64,000 nucleotides of DNA from Pseudomonas abietaniphila (GTDB lineage Bacteria > Pseudomonadota > Gammaproteobacteria > Pseudomonadales > Pseudomonadaceae). Both the position numbers and the translations under genes were made by a program. The notes under the pieces were generated by a model, which saw nothing but the letters and a program-made list of their open reading frames with translations, was not told the origin of the DNA and ran no database searches. Positions 44,938 to 55,098 of this stretch are shown one piece after another. Numbering within the stretch: position 1 is the first letter of the stretch; every line of letters starts with the position of its first letter. Where the stretch lies: assembly GCF_039697315.1 (NCBI RefSeq), contig NZ_CP155619.1, positions 4,030,001-4,094,000 on the forward strand. The letters run 5' to 3'.

Positions 44938-46113
44938 ATGAAAATCAAAGCAATCCGTACCCGTGTCTTCGAATGGAAAGGCAAAGTCGTTCCACCGCAG
45001 GCGCACTTCTGCACCAACGCCAGTGACATCCTGTTTGAACGTGGCGACGCCATGGGTTCCTTCCGGTTCCACGGCTGGCTGGTGGTGGAAGTCGAGACCG
45101 ACAACGGCATCGTCGGCATCGGTAACTGCGCGCTGGCGCCCCGTGTGGCCAAGGAAATCATCGACAACTACCTCGCCCCGATCGCCATTGGCGAAGACCC
45201 GTTCGACAACGAATACATCTGGCAGAAAATGTACCGCCAGACCCACGCCTGGGGCCGTAAAGGCATCGGCATGGCGGCCATCTCGGCGATCGACATCGCG
45301 ATCTGGGACATCATGGGCAAAGCGGTGAACAAGCCGGTGTTCAAACTGCTCGGCGGCCGCACCAAAGAGAAGATCTGGACCTACGCCTCCAAGCTCTACG
45401 CCAATGACAACCTCGACCTGTTCCTGGAAGAAGCGCAGGGTTACCTGAGCCAGGGCTTCACTGCCATGAAAATGCGTTTTGGCTACGGCCCGAAAGACGG
45501 CCCGGCGGGCATGCGCCGCAACATCGAGCAGGTGCGTGCGCTGCGTGAACTGGCAGGTCCTGACGTCGACATCATGCTTGAGTGCTACATGGGCTGGACC
45601 CTGGAATACGCCCGTCGCATGCTGCCGAAACTGGCTGAATTCGAACCGCGCTGGCTGGAAGAGCCGGTGATCGCCGACGACCTCGAAGGCTACATCGAGC
45701 TGAAGAAGATGGGCATCATGCCAATCTCCGGCGGCGAGCATGAATTCACCTCCTATGGCTTCAAAGACATGCTCGAACGCCGCGCGGTCGACGTGATCCA
45801 GTACGACACCAACCGCGTGGGCGGCATCACGGCGGCACGCAAGATCAACGCCATGGCTGAAGCCTGGTCGGTGCCGGTCATCCCGCACGCCGGTCAGATG
45901 CACAACTACCACCTGACCATGTCCACCACCGCTTCGCCGATGGCCGAGTTCTTCCCGGTATTCGACGTCGAGGTCGGCAACGAACTTTTCTACTACGTGT
46001 TCAAGGGCGAGCCAGCACCGGTCAACGGCTACATCCAGCTGGACGACAACAAACCGGGCCTGGGCCTGGAAATCTCGGACGAGTACCTGAGCGAGTTCAA
46101 CATCATCGAGTGA
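44938..46113 (+). CDS. Enolase-superfamily acid-sugar dehydratase
   Basis: A 391-residue mandelate-racemase-group dehydratase that should convert an aldonate (pentonate or deoxyhexonate) to the 2-keto-3-deoxy acid. Metal ligands appear as Glu215 (IMLECYMGW), Glu241 (RWLEEP) and Glu267 (SGGEHEF); the acid/base pair is Asp290 and His317 ([12 protein letters not shown]). This resembles L-rhamnonate dehydratase, which has Asp at the first ligand; L-lyxonate and D-arabinonate enzymes are alternatives. ATG at 44938 with AAGGAC upstream; the enolase fold starts there. The two following genes give the downstream steps. Confidence 0.82.
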   Translation: MKIKAIRTRVFEWKGKVVPPQAHFCTNASDILFERGDAMGSFRFHGWLVVEVETDNGIVGIGNCALAPRVAKEIIDNYLAPIAIGEDPFDNEYIWQKMYRQTHAWGRKGIGMAAISAIDIAIWDIMGKAVNKPVFKLLGGRTKEKIWTYASKLYANDNLDLFLEEAQGYLSQGFTAMKMRFGYGPKDGPAGMRRNIEQVRALRELAGPDVDIMLECYMGWTLEYARRMLPKLAEFEPRWLEEPVIADDLEGYIELKKMGIMPISGGEHEFTSYGFKDMLERRAVDVIQYDTNRVGGITAARKINAMAEAWSVPVIPHAGQMHNYHLTMSTTASPMAEFFPVFDVEVGNELFYYVFKGEPAPVNGYIQLDDNKPGLGLEISDEYLSEFNIIE

Positions 46114-46283
46114 TGTTGTAAGCGGTCGCGCGTCGTCCCTGATGCCGCGCGAGCTGCTTTTGATTCGGTTCTGACGCCCCACGATCTGCTTTTGATTCTA
46201 CCCGGAGGGCGTGGGAACAAGCTTGCTCCCAAGCCCCCCGGGCAGAAGCGAGATCGCATTCCACATTTCTGGAGATTCAGCCC

Positions 46284-47279
46284 ATGCGCCTTATCCAGTT
46301 CGAAAACAGCCAGGGACAGCGCCAGGTCGGCGTGGTCGAGGGCTCGCAGGTCAATGTCATACGCAACACCACCAGCACCCGTGAACTGGCGCTTGCCGCC
46401 ATTCGCAGCCAGCACAGTCTGCAGGCTGAAGTCGAAAGCCGTGGCACCGAATCCGGCCCGGATTACGCGGGCCTGTTGCAGAACGGTCAGATCCTCCCAC
46501 CGCTGGACCACGAAGACCCGGCGCATTGCCTGATCAGCGGCACGGGCCTCACGCACCTGGGCAGCGCCTCGGCGCGGGACAAGATGCACCAGCACGACGG
46601 TCAGGTCGAAGCGGGCATGACCGACACCATGAAGATCTTCAAGTGGGGCATCGAAGGCGGCAAACCGGCGCAAGGTCAGGTCGGGGCGCAACCGGAATGG
46701 TTCTACAAAGGCGACGGCGGCATTGTGGTGCGGCCGGGTGCGGACTTTCCGGTCCCTGCATTTGCTGAAGACGCGGGTGAAGAACCCGAACTGACCGGTC
46801 TCTACGTCATCGGCGACGACGGCCAGCCTTACCGCTTGGGCTACGCACTGGGCAACGAGTTCTCCGACCACGTCATGGAGCGTCGCAACTACTTGTACCT
46901 GGCGCATTCCAAGCTGCGTTATTGCGCCTACGGCCCGGAACTGCGCGTCGGCGAATTGCCGCGTCACCTGTCCGGCATGAGCCGCATCAAGCGCAACGGC
47001 GAGGTGATCTGGGAGAAGGAGTTTCTCAGTGGCGAAGACAACATGTGCCACAGCCTGGCCAACCTCGAATTCCACCATTTCAAGTACGCCCAGTTCCTGC
47101 GCCCTGGCGATGTGCACATTCACTATTTCGGCACGGCGACCCTGTCGTTCGCCGATGGCGTGAAGACCCAGCCGGGCGACCGCTTCCAGATCAGCCTCGA
47201 TGCCTTCGGCGCACCTTTGGAAAACGGGATTGGCGAAGGGCCGCGTCCTGTGGCGATCGGTCAGATCAAACCTCTTTAA
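46284..47279 (+). CDS. FAH-family 2-keto-3-deoxypentonate dehydratase (AraD1/GguC-like)
   Basis: A 331-residue fumarylacetoacetate-hydrolase-family protein. The metal-binding motif region LGYALGNEFSDHVMERRNY and the HLGSASARDKMH segment are typical of AraD1/GguC proteins. Relatives dehydrate 2-keto-3-deoxy-pentonate to 2-oxoglutarate semialdehyde in non-phosphorylative pentose pathways. A 170-base gap with a small hairpin (46213-46230) separates it from the dehydratase; the semialdehyde dehydrogenase follows after 11 bases. Confidence 0.8.
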   Translation: MRLIQFENSQGQRQVGVVEGSQVNVIRNTTSTRELALAAIRSQHSLQAEVESRGTESGPDYAGLLQNGQILPPLDHEDPAHCLISGTGLTHLGSASARDKMHQHDGQVEAGMTDTMKIFKWGIEGGKPAQGQVGAQPEWFYKGDGGIVVRPGADFPVPAFAEDAGEEPELTGLYVIGDDGQPYRLGYALGNEFSDHVMERRNYLYLAHSKLRYCAYGPELRVGELPRHLSGMSRIKRNGEVIWEKEFLSGEDNMCHSLANLEFHHFKYAQFLRPGDVHIHYFGTATLSFADGVKTQPGDRFQISLDAFGAPLENGIGEGPRPVAIGQIKPL

Positions 47280-47290
47280 AGGAAGAACGG

Positions 47291-48877
47291 ATGTCTTCGG
47301 ATCTCGGACACAACTTCATCGGCGGCCAACGCAGCGCACAGGGTTCTGTGCAACTGAACAGCCTCGACGCGACCACCGGCGAAGCGCTTGCGCATGCGTT
47401 CGTGCAGGCGACCGAGGTGGAAGTCGACATTGCCGCGCAATCCGCAGCAGCGGCTTTCCCGGTCTTTCGCAACCTGTCAGCTGAAAAGCGCGCGCAGTTC
47501 CTCGACGCGATTGCCGATGAACTGGACGCACTGGGCGATGATTTCGTCGCCACCGTATGCCGCGAGACCGCGCTGCCGGCCGGGCGTATTCAGGGAGAGC
47601 GCGGCCGGACCAGCGGACAGATGCGCTTGTTTGCCAAGGTGCTGCGCCGTGGCGACTTTTATGGCGCGCGCATCGATCGGGCCTTGCCAGACCGTCAGCC
47701 GCTGCCGCGACCTGATCTGCGTCAGGTGCGCATTGGCGTGGGGCCGGTCGCGGTGTTTGGCGCGAGCAACTTCCCGTTGGCGTTCTCCACGGCCGGCGGT
47801 GATACGGCCTCCGCGCTGGCGGCCGGGTGCCCGGTGATCGTCAAGGCTCACAGCGGTCACATGGCCACGGCCGAGCGTGTCGCCGAAGCCGTCACCCGCG
47901 CGGCTGAGCGTACCGACATGCCGAAGGGCGTGTTCAGCATGATCTTCGGCAATGGCGTAGGCGAATGGCTGGTCAGGCATCCGCTGATTCAGGCGGTAGG
48001 GTTTACCGGCTCGCTGCGTGGCGGCAACGCGTTGGTGAAGATGGCGTCCGAACGTGCTCAGCCGATTCCGGTGTTTGCCGAGATGTCGAGCATCAACCCG
48101 GTGTTCGTCTTGCCTGACGCGCTGGCGGCGCGGGGTGAGAAGATTGCTTCGGAACTGGCCGCTTCGGTGACCTTGGGGTGCGGGCAGTTCTGCACCAATC
48201 CGGGCCTGGTGATCGGTTTGCGTTCCACTGCGTTCAGCCAGTTCGTCGAGCGGCTGAGCGCCAGCATGAATGACCAGGCGCCACAAACCATGCTCAACGC
48301 GGGCGGTCTGGTCAGCTACAGCAAAGGCCTTGAGCATCTCCACGGTCATGCTGGCGTGACGCATCTGGCCGGGCATCCGCAGCAGGGCAAACAGGCCCAG
48401 CCGCAGTTGTTCAAGGCCGACGTCAGTTTGTTGCTGAACGGTGATGAGTTGCTCCAAGAAGAGGTGTTCGGACCGACCACGATCGTCATCGAAGTCGAGG
48501 ACGAGGCCTCGTTGAAGTCCGCGTTGGGCGGTCTTCGCGGACAACTGACAGCGACCGTGATCGGTGAGCCGGCCGAGCTCGGCCGTTACGCGTGGTTGCT
48601 GGAGACGTTGCAGGAGAAGGTCGGGCGCGTGCTGCTCAATGGCTACCCGACAGGCGTCGAAGTGTGTGATGCGATGGTTCACGGCGGGCCGTATCCCGCC
48701 ACGTCCGATTCGCGCGGTACGTCGGTCGGCACATTGGCGATTGATCGTTTCCTGCGCCCGGTGTGCTTCCAGAACTACCCCGATGCGCTGTTGCCCGAAG
48801 CCTTGCAGAATGCCAATCCGCTGAAGATCCGGCGGCTGGTGGATGGAGAGGTCACTGATTCAGCGCTAAACCAATAA
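47291..48877 (+). CDS. 2-oxoglutarate semialdehyde (2,5-dioxovalerate) dehydrogenase
   Basis: NAD(P)-dependent aldehyde dehydrogenase of 528 residues, the size of the KGSADH group. Catalytic Cys301 (GCGQFCTNPG) and Glu264 (VFAEMSSINP) are present, with the cofactor motif GFTGSLRGG. It yields 2-oxoglutarate, completing the route. ATG at 47291 with AAGGAAG upstream, 11 bases after the previous stop. Other semialdehyde substrates are possible, but the neighbours fit this one. Confidence 0.9.
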   Translation: MSSDLGHNFIGGQRSAQGSVQLNSLDATTGEALAHAFVQATEVEVDIAAQSAAAAFPVFRNLSAEKRAQFLDAIADELDALGDDFVATVCRETALPAGRIQGERGRTSGQMRLFAKVLRRGDFYGARIDRALPDRQPLPRPDLRQVRIGVGPVAVFGASNFPLAFSTAGGDTASALAAGCPVIVKAHSGHMATAERVAEAVTRAAERTDMPKGVFSMIFGNGVGEWLVRHPLIQAVGFTGSLRGGNALVKMASERAQPIPVFAEMSSINPVFVLPDALAARGEKIASELAASVTLGCGQFCTNPGLVIGLRSTAFSQFVERLSASMNDQAPQTMLNAGGLVSYSKGLEHLHGHAGVTHLAGHPQQGKQAQPQLFKADVSLLLNGDELLQEEVFGPTTIVIEVEDEASLKSALGGLRGQLTATVIGEPAELGRYAWLLETLQEKVGRVLLNGYPTGVEVCDAMVHGGPYPATSDSRGTSVGTLAIDRFLRPVCFQNYPDALLPEALQNANPLKIRRLVDGEVTDSALNQ

Positions 48878-48881
48878 CCTG

Positions 48882-48920
48882 CGCTGATCGTTACCACGCA
48901 GAGCGCGGGAACGATCAGCG
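48882..48920. repeat. Short palindromic repeat
   Basis: Perfect 11-base arms CGCTGATCGTT (48882-48892) and AACGATCAGCG (48910-48920). Possible weak terminator for the operon; related to the repeat near 44.6 kb. Confidence 0.6.
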
Positions 48921-48930
48921 CGAGCAATAA

Positions 48931-49026
48931 ACCTGTGGGAGTGAATTCATTCGCGGGACGGCGGTACAGACGATGAAAATGTATCGCCTGAACTGTCGAT
49001 TCGCGAATGAATTCGCTCCCACAGGT
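48931..49026. repeat. REP-type inverted repeat
   Basis: Arms of about 25 bases, 48931-48955 and 49002-49026 (ACCTGTGGGAGTGAATTCAT type), share the GAATNNATTCGCG core with the element near 5.7 kb. Lies between convergent genes. Confidence 0.85.
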
Positions 49027-49050
49027 ACGGTGTCAATCAATGAACCTGGA

Positions 49051-50343
49051 TCACACCCGCGCTTTTTGCTTTTCGGTCACTTCCGAAGGCGACGCATCGG
49101 CGAAGTGATTCACCTGCCGCAGGGGCTTGAAGGCCCACATCCACGTCCCCACCACGCCCAACGTACACAACCCGCCGATGATCGCCGCGGGCACAGCGCC
49201 CCATAGCGCGGCGCTGCTGCCGGCGCGGAATTCGCCCAGTTCGTTGGAAGAGCCGATGAACAGCATGTTCACCGCATTGACCCGACCGCGCATGTCGTCG
49301 GGGGTCGAGAACTGCACGAGCGTCGAGCGGATATACACGCTGACCATGTCCGCAGCCCCCGCAATCATCAGGGCCAGCAATGAGAGCCAGAACAACGTCG
49401 ACAGCGCGAATACCAGGTTCGCGAGGCCAAACACCGCCACCGCGATGAACATGACCATGCCGACGTTGCGATCGAACGGCCGCACACTCAGATAAAGGCC
49501 AGTGCCGACCTCACCCAGACTCATCGCACTACGCAACGCGCCCAGGCCTTGGGGGCCCAGGTGCAGGACTTCGTGAGCGTAGATCGGCAGCAAGGCGACC
49601 ACGCCGCCCAGCAGCACGGCGAACAGGTCCAGCGAAATGGTGCCGAGAATGATCGGACGCGAACGAATGAACGCGATGCCCGCCGTGAAGCGTTTCCAGG
49701 CGGTGGATTCCAGAATCTGTTTCTTACCGGCGTACAGCACTGGCACACGGATCAGTAACAGCACGGCAGCGATAAAGCTCGCCATGCACACTGAATAGGT
49801 CAAACCGCCGCCGCCCGCTGCATACAGGCCGCCGCCCACCAGCGGTCCGGCGATGGTCGCGATGCGCATGATCATGCTGTTGGTGGCGATGGCCGAGGCG
49901 AGCTTTTCGCGGGGCACGACCTGCGGCAACAGGCTTTGCAGCGCCGGACCGGTGAACGCGCGGGCACAGCCGAACAGTGCCAGCGTGGCGTAAATCAGCC
50001 GGGTGTCCTGATGGTGGGTGACCGAGAACAGCATCAGCATCAAGCTGCACAGCGCCTGGACGGTCCAGCTGATGGTCAGGATCAGTTTGCGATCGTAGCG
50101 GTCGATGAGGTCGCCGGCCGGCATCAGCAACAGCAGCATCGGGATGAACTGCGCAAGGCCCACATACGCCAGCGAAATCGGGCTGCGGGTCATGTCATAG
50201 ACCTGCCAGGCGACCACCACCGCTTGAATCTGCATGGCAAACACGGCAGCGAGGCGGGCGGTCAGAAACTCAAAAAAGCCGGGCTGCCGAAGCACGCTTT
50301 CAGAGGCTGGTTCGGAGGGCGAAGCGGGCGATTCGGAACTCAA
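49051..50343 (-). CDS. MFS transporter, EntS/MFS_3 type
   Basis: A 430-residue twelve-helix carrier; motif A reads MPAGDLIDRYDRKLIL and FTGPALQSLLPQVVP follows helix 4, as in the EntS-like exporters. No in-frame ATG precedes helix 1, and the frame is closed upstream by a stop; TTG at 50343 is the best start, with the next Met lying inside helix 1. Single gene. Could export a siderophore or drug; nothing nearby identifies the substrate. Confidence 0.82.
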   Translation of the reverse strand: MSSESPASPSEPASESVLRQPGFFEFLTARLAAVFAMQIQAVVVAWQVYDMTRSPISLAYVGLAQFIPMLLLLMPAGDLIDRYDRKLILTISWTVQALCSLMLMLFSVTHHQDTRLIYATLALFGCARAFTGPALQSLLPQVVPREKLASAIATNSMIMRIATIAGPLVGGGLYAAGGGGLTYSVCMASFIAAVLLLIRVPVLYAGKKQILESTAWKRFTAGIAFIRSRPIILGTISLDLFAVLLGGVVALLPIYAHEVLHLGPQGLGALRSAMSLGEVGTGLYLSVRPFDRNVGMVMFIAVAVFGLANLVFALSTLFWLSLLALMIAGAADMVSVYIRSTLVQFSTPDDMRGRVNAVNMLFIGSSNELGEFRAGSSAALWGAVPAAIIGGLCTLGVVGTWMWAFKPLRQVNHFADASPSEVTEKQKARV

Positions 50344-50923
50344 GGCAGGACATCCATCGACGCGAAAGACGGCCGACTGTTATACACCGGTAAGCAGGTA
50401 TATGCCTGTTACTGTCAGAAATTTAATGATGGACGGTGCGATGTCATTTGACTTCGCCGCAGAGCCGACTGGCATCTCGCGGATCTGTGGGAGCGAGCTT
50501 GGTCTGGGCGGCATTCCGACGAATTGGGGGTGTCAGTCGACGTTGATGCAACGGACCGACCGCATTCGCGGCCCTCGTAACCTCGGACTGCTCCTACAGG
50601 ATTGCGGTGTTTCGATGCTTTGCGGCATGCACACAAATTGTGGGAGCTTGGTCTGGGCGGCATTCCGACGAATTGGGGGTGTCAGTCGACGTTGATGCAA
50701 CGGACCCACCGCATTCGCGGCCCTCGTAACCTCGGACTGCTCCTACAGGATTGCGGTGTTTCGATGCTTTGCGGCATGCACACAAATTGTGGGAGTCGGC
50801 TTGCTGCGGGCCGCGTTCGGACGAAGGCGCCGGGTCAGACACTGATGTGTTGAATGACCCCATCGCATTCGCCACTGTCGTAACCTCCAGCAGCTCCCAC
50901 ATTTGAATGTGTTGCGTATTCGC
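50344..50923. repeat. Repeat-filled gap with a 149-base tandem duplication
   Basis: Two almost identical copies, about 50498-50646 and 50647-50795, follow each other with period 149; they differ at one base in ACCGACCGC versus ACCCACCGC. Each holds REP-like pieces (TGGGAGCTTGGTCTGGGCGG, CTGCTCCTACAGGATTGCGG). A third partial unit with GCGGGCCGCGTTCGGACGAA follows near 50806. No protein-coding gene is supported here. Confidence 0.85.
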
Positions 50924-52009
50924 TTAGCGCCGAACCAGCAACACACCCGATTCCATATGGTGCGTGTACGGAAACTGATCGAACAACGCGCAACGCTCCA
51001 CCCGGTGTGTGTCATGCAGCTGGGCGATGTTGGCCGCCAGGGTTTCCGGGTTGCAGGAGATGTACAGGATGCGTTCGAAACGACGGGTCAGCTCGCAGGT
51101 GTCCGGGTCCATCCCTGCGCGCGGCGGGTCGACGAACACGCTGCCGAAGTGGTAGCTCTTCAGGTCCACGCCCGCCAGACGCCGGAACGGGCGCACATCG
51201 TTCAGCGCTTCGGTCAGCTCTTCGGCCGACAGCCGAACCAGCGACACGTTATCCACCGCGTTATCTGCAAGGTTGCTCAAGGCGGCGTTGACCGAGGTCT
51301 TGCTGATCTCGGTCGCCAGCACCTTGCGCACGCGGGTCGCCAGCGGCAGCGTGAAGTTGCCGTTGCCGCAATACAGCTCCAGCAGGTCATTCTCACGGTC
51401 GCCCAACGCGTCGTACGCCCAGCTCAGCATTTTCTGGTTCACGGTGCCGTTGGGCTGGGTGAACGCACCTTCCGGCTGGCGATAGCTGAACGTGCGCCCG
51501 GCGACCTCCAGCTCCTCGGTCACGTAATCGCGGCCGATCACCAGACGTTGCCCCTTGGAGCGACCGATCACGCTGACCTTCAAGTCTGCGGCCAATTGCT
51601 CGGCTTCCAGCTTCCAGGCGTCATCGAGGGGGCGGTGGTAGCACAGCGTGATCATGCCGTCGCCGGCCAGCGTGGTCAGGAAGTCGACCTGAAACAGCTT
51701 GTGGTTAAGCGTCTTGCTGGCTTCCCAACGATCACGCAGCACCGGCATCAGGGCATTGATCTGCAGGCTTGCAATCGGGAAGTCGTTGATCAGGATCGGC
51801 GTGTACTTGTCGCCCGGCGTGAACATCGCATAGTGACGCTTGCCATCGTCGCGCCACAGGCGGAATTCGGCGCGCAGGCGGTAGTGCTCACGCGGCGAGT
51901 CAAAGACCTGAGGTTCTGGCGCGTCAAACGGCTTCAGCAGTTCGCGAAGACGATCGGCTTTTTCATCGAGCTGACGGCTATAGCTCGCAGGGTCGAACGT
52001 ACTGCTCAT
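50924..52009 (-). CDS. trmA: tRNA (uracil-5-)-methyltransferase
   Basis: Methylates U54 of tRNA to ribothymidine using S-adenosylmethionine. The 361-residue length is normal. SAM-binding motif [13 protein letters not shown], the catalytic cysteine in YISCNPETL (Cys319), DPPRAG, and the base glutamate in HHMESGVLL are all present. Its start overlaps the purine permease stop by four bases, so they are coupled. Confidence 0.96.
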   Translation of the reverse strand: MSSTFDPASYSRQLDEKADRLRELLKPFDAPEPQVFDSPREHYRLRAEFRLWRDDGKRHYAMFTPGDKYTPILINDFPIASLQINALMPVLRDRWEASKTLNHKLFQVDFLTTLAGDGMITLCYHRPLDDAWKLEAEQLAADLKVSVIGRSKGQRLVIGRDYVTEELEVAGRTFSYRQPEGAFTQPNGTVNQKMLSWAYDALGDRENDLLELYCGNGNFTLPLATRVRKVLATEISKTSVNAALSNLADNAVDNVSLVRLSAEELTEALNDVRPFRRLAGVDLKSYHFGSVFVDPPRAGMDPDTCELTRRFERILYISCNPETLAANIAQLHDTHRVERCALFDQFPYTHHMESGVLLVRR

Positions 52010-53298
52010 GGATAGAAGCCCAGCTTGATGACGAACAGGATCGACAGCACGACCAGCGCCGAATTCAGCTCACGGCCGCGGCCCGACAACAGCTTGATCA
52101 CTGTCCAGGAAATGAAGCCAAACGCGATGCCGTTGGCGATGGAGTAGGTGAACGGCATCGCCAGCGCGGTGATCACCACTGGCGCGGCTTCGGTGATGTC
52201 GTCCCAGTTGATTTCCGCCAGGCCCGAGGTCATTAGCACGGCCACGAACAGCAGGGCCGGAGCGGTGGCGAAGGCCGGAACGCTGCCGGCCAGAGGCGCG
52301 AAAAACAGCGCCAGCAGGAACAGCACGGCCACCACGATGGCGGTCAGGCCGGTGCGGCCACCGGCACTGACGCCCGCGGCGGATTCGATGTAACTGGTGG
52401 TGGTCGAGGTGCCCAGCAGCGAACCGGCCATGGCGGCGGTGCTGTCGGCGACCAGCGCACGGCCCATTTTCGGCATGTGGCCGTCTTTGCCCATCAGGCC
52501 CGCGCGCTTGGCGACGCCGATCAGCGTCCCGGAGTTATCAAACAGATCAACGAAGAGAAACGAGAAGATCACGCTGACCAGACCGATGTTCAAGGCACCG
52601 GCGATGTCCAGCTGCAGAAAGGTCGGCGCCAGCGACGGCGGCATCGACACCACGCCGCCGAACGGCGAGAAGCCCATCAGGATCGAGATGATGGTTACGG
52701 CCAGAATTCCGATCAGCACCGCGCCGCGCACTTTAAGGGCTTCCAGCGCCACGATCAGGGCAAAGCCCAGCGCCGCGAGCACCGGCGCCGGTTTGGCCAG
52801 GTCGCCCAGCCCGACCATGGTGGCCGGGTTGCTGACCACGATTTCCGCGTTGTGCAGGGCAATCAGCGCCAGGAACAGGCCGATACCGGCGGCAATCGCC
52901 GAACGCAGCGGCAGCGGGATGCTGTTGATGATCCATTCGCGGATGCGAAAGATCGACAGCAGGAAGAACATCACGGCAGAAATGAACACCGCACCCAGCG
53001 CCACTTGCCAGGTGTGACCCATGTGCAACACCACGGTGTATGTGAAGAACGCGTTCAAGCCCATGCCCGGCGCCAGCGCGATCGGGTAATTGGCGATCAG
53101 GCCCATGACAGTGGAGCCAATGGCGGCTGCCAGACAGGTCGCGACGAAGATGGCGCCTTTGTCCATGCCGGTCGCGCCGAGGATGCTCGGGTTCACGAAC
53201 AGGATGTAGGCCATGGCCAGGAACGTCGTGACGCCGGCCAGGATTTCCGTGCGCACATTGGTGTTATGTGCCTTGAGTTGAAACAGCCGCTCCAGCAT
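52006..53298 (-). CDS. AzgA-type purine permease (NCS2 family)
   Basis: A 430-residue nucleobase transporter with about 12-14 helices. [20 protein letters not shown] begins like E. coli GhxP/AdeP-type proteins, and [18 protein letters not shown] and the [17 protein letters not shown] motif are hallmarks. Probably imports adenine, guanine or hypoxanthine by proton symport. ATG at 53298. Divergent from the molybdoenzyme operon, which could hint at purine oxidation, but the enzyme subunits look more like aldehyde oxidoreductase. Confidence 0.9.
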   Translation of the reverse strand: MLERLFQLKAHNTNVRTEILAGVTTFLAMAYILFVNPSILGATGMDKGAIFVATCLAAAIGSTVMGLIANYPIALAPGMGLNAFFTYTVVLHMGHTWQVALGAVFISAVMFFLLSIFRIREWIINSIPLPLRSAIAAGIGLFLALIALHNAEIVVSNPATMVGLGDLAKPAPVLAALGFALIVALEALKVRGAVLIGILAVTIISILMGFSPFGGVVSMPPSLAPTFLQLDIAGALNIGLVSVIFSFLFVDLFDNSGTLIGVAKRAGLMGKDGHMPKMGRALVADSTAAMAGSLLGTSTTTSYIESAAGVSAGGRTGLTAIVVAVLFLLALFFAPLAGSVPAFATAPALLFVAVLMTSGLAEINWDDITEAAPVVITALAMPFTYSIANGIAFGFISWTVIKLLSGRGRELNSALVVLSILFVIKLGFYP

Positions 53299-53587
53299 GT
53301 GTGGCTCCCCGGTGGCGCAACGCGCCATTAATGAAATCGACTAAAACAGCAAAGCACAGCTCGCGAAAACAGCTTGCACAAATTCTGCCAGTCGCAAAAA
53401 GCCGCGCATCATACCAGCGTCCCCGGCGAAAGGCTGCTGACGTTGATCGGCAGGGAAAGGCAGCCGTGGTCGTGGCCCGGAACCGTGCTCGCTCATCACA
53501 AACCCTGAACGTTTGGGAAAACCCGCCAGTCGTACCTCAGGAGACGCAGATTGACTGCGCAAACGCGTACCTACCGTGAGGTTTGCA
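53299..53587. promoter_or_regulatory. Divergent promoter region, purine permease versus paoABC
   Basis: 289 bases carrying both promoters. No riboswitch fold or named operator was recognised by eye. Confidence 0.35.
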
Positions 53588-54111
53588 ATGAGCGAGACAA
53601 CGAACCAGGCCTTCGCAGAGCATTCCATTGCTCTGACGTTGAACGGCCAGCCCAGACAATTGAACGTACAGCCGTGGGCGACGTTGCTGGATGTGTTGCG
53701 TGAGCAATTGGATCTGGTGGGCACCAAGAAAGGGTGTGACCACGGGCAGTGCGGGGCATGCACGGTGCTGCGCGACGGCAAGCGGGTCAATGCGTGCCTG
53801 ACCTTGGCGGTCATGTGCGACGGCGCCGAGTTGACCACCATCGAAGGTCTGGCGGACGGCGACACGCTGCACCCGATGCAGCAGGCGTTCATCAAGCACG
53901 ACGCTTTTCAGTGCGGTTACTGCACGCCGGGGCAGATTTGCTCAGCGGTCGGGCTAGCCAATGAAGGCCGGGCGCAAACACCGGACCAGATCAAAGAATT
54001 GATGAGCGGCAATTTGTGCCGCTGCGGCGCCTACACGAACATTCTCGCGGCGGTCGAAGAAGCCTTGCCGCAATCCGCCACCCAGGCGTTGACTGACGGA
54101 GGGATCGACGC

Positions 54112-54115
<4 letters not shown>
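53588..54115 (+). CDS. paoA: Molybdenum aldehyde oxidoreductase, 2Fe-2S subunit (PaoA-like)
   Basis: Electron-transfer subunit of 175 residues with two iron-sulfur clusters: plant-ferredoxin type Cys50, 55, 58, 70 (GCDHGQCGACTV) and Cys109, 112, 144, 146 (CGYCTPGQ, CRCG). The E. coli homologue carries a Tat signal with twin arginines; here none exists before the fold, so the enzyme is predicted cytoplasmic. ATG 53588 is preferred to an in-frame upstream codon. Overlaps the FAD subunit by four bases. Confidence 0.9.

Positions 54116-55097
<982 letters not shown>

Positions 55098-55098
<1 letters not shown>

Noticed and set aside
50498..50795. Possible CRISPR array in the tandem repeat region
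   Set aside because: Only two full units of 149 bases, no short repeat with unique spacers, and no cas gene.
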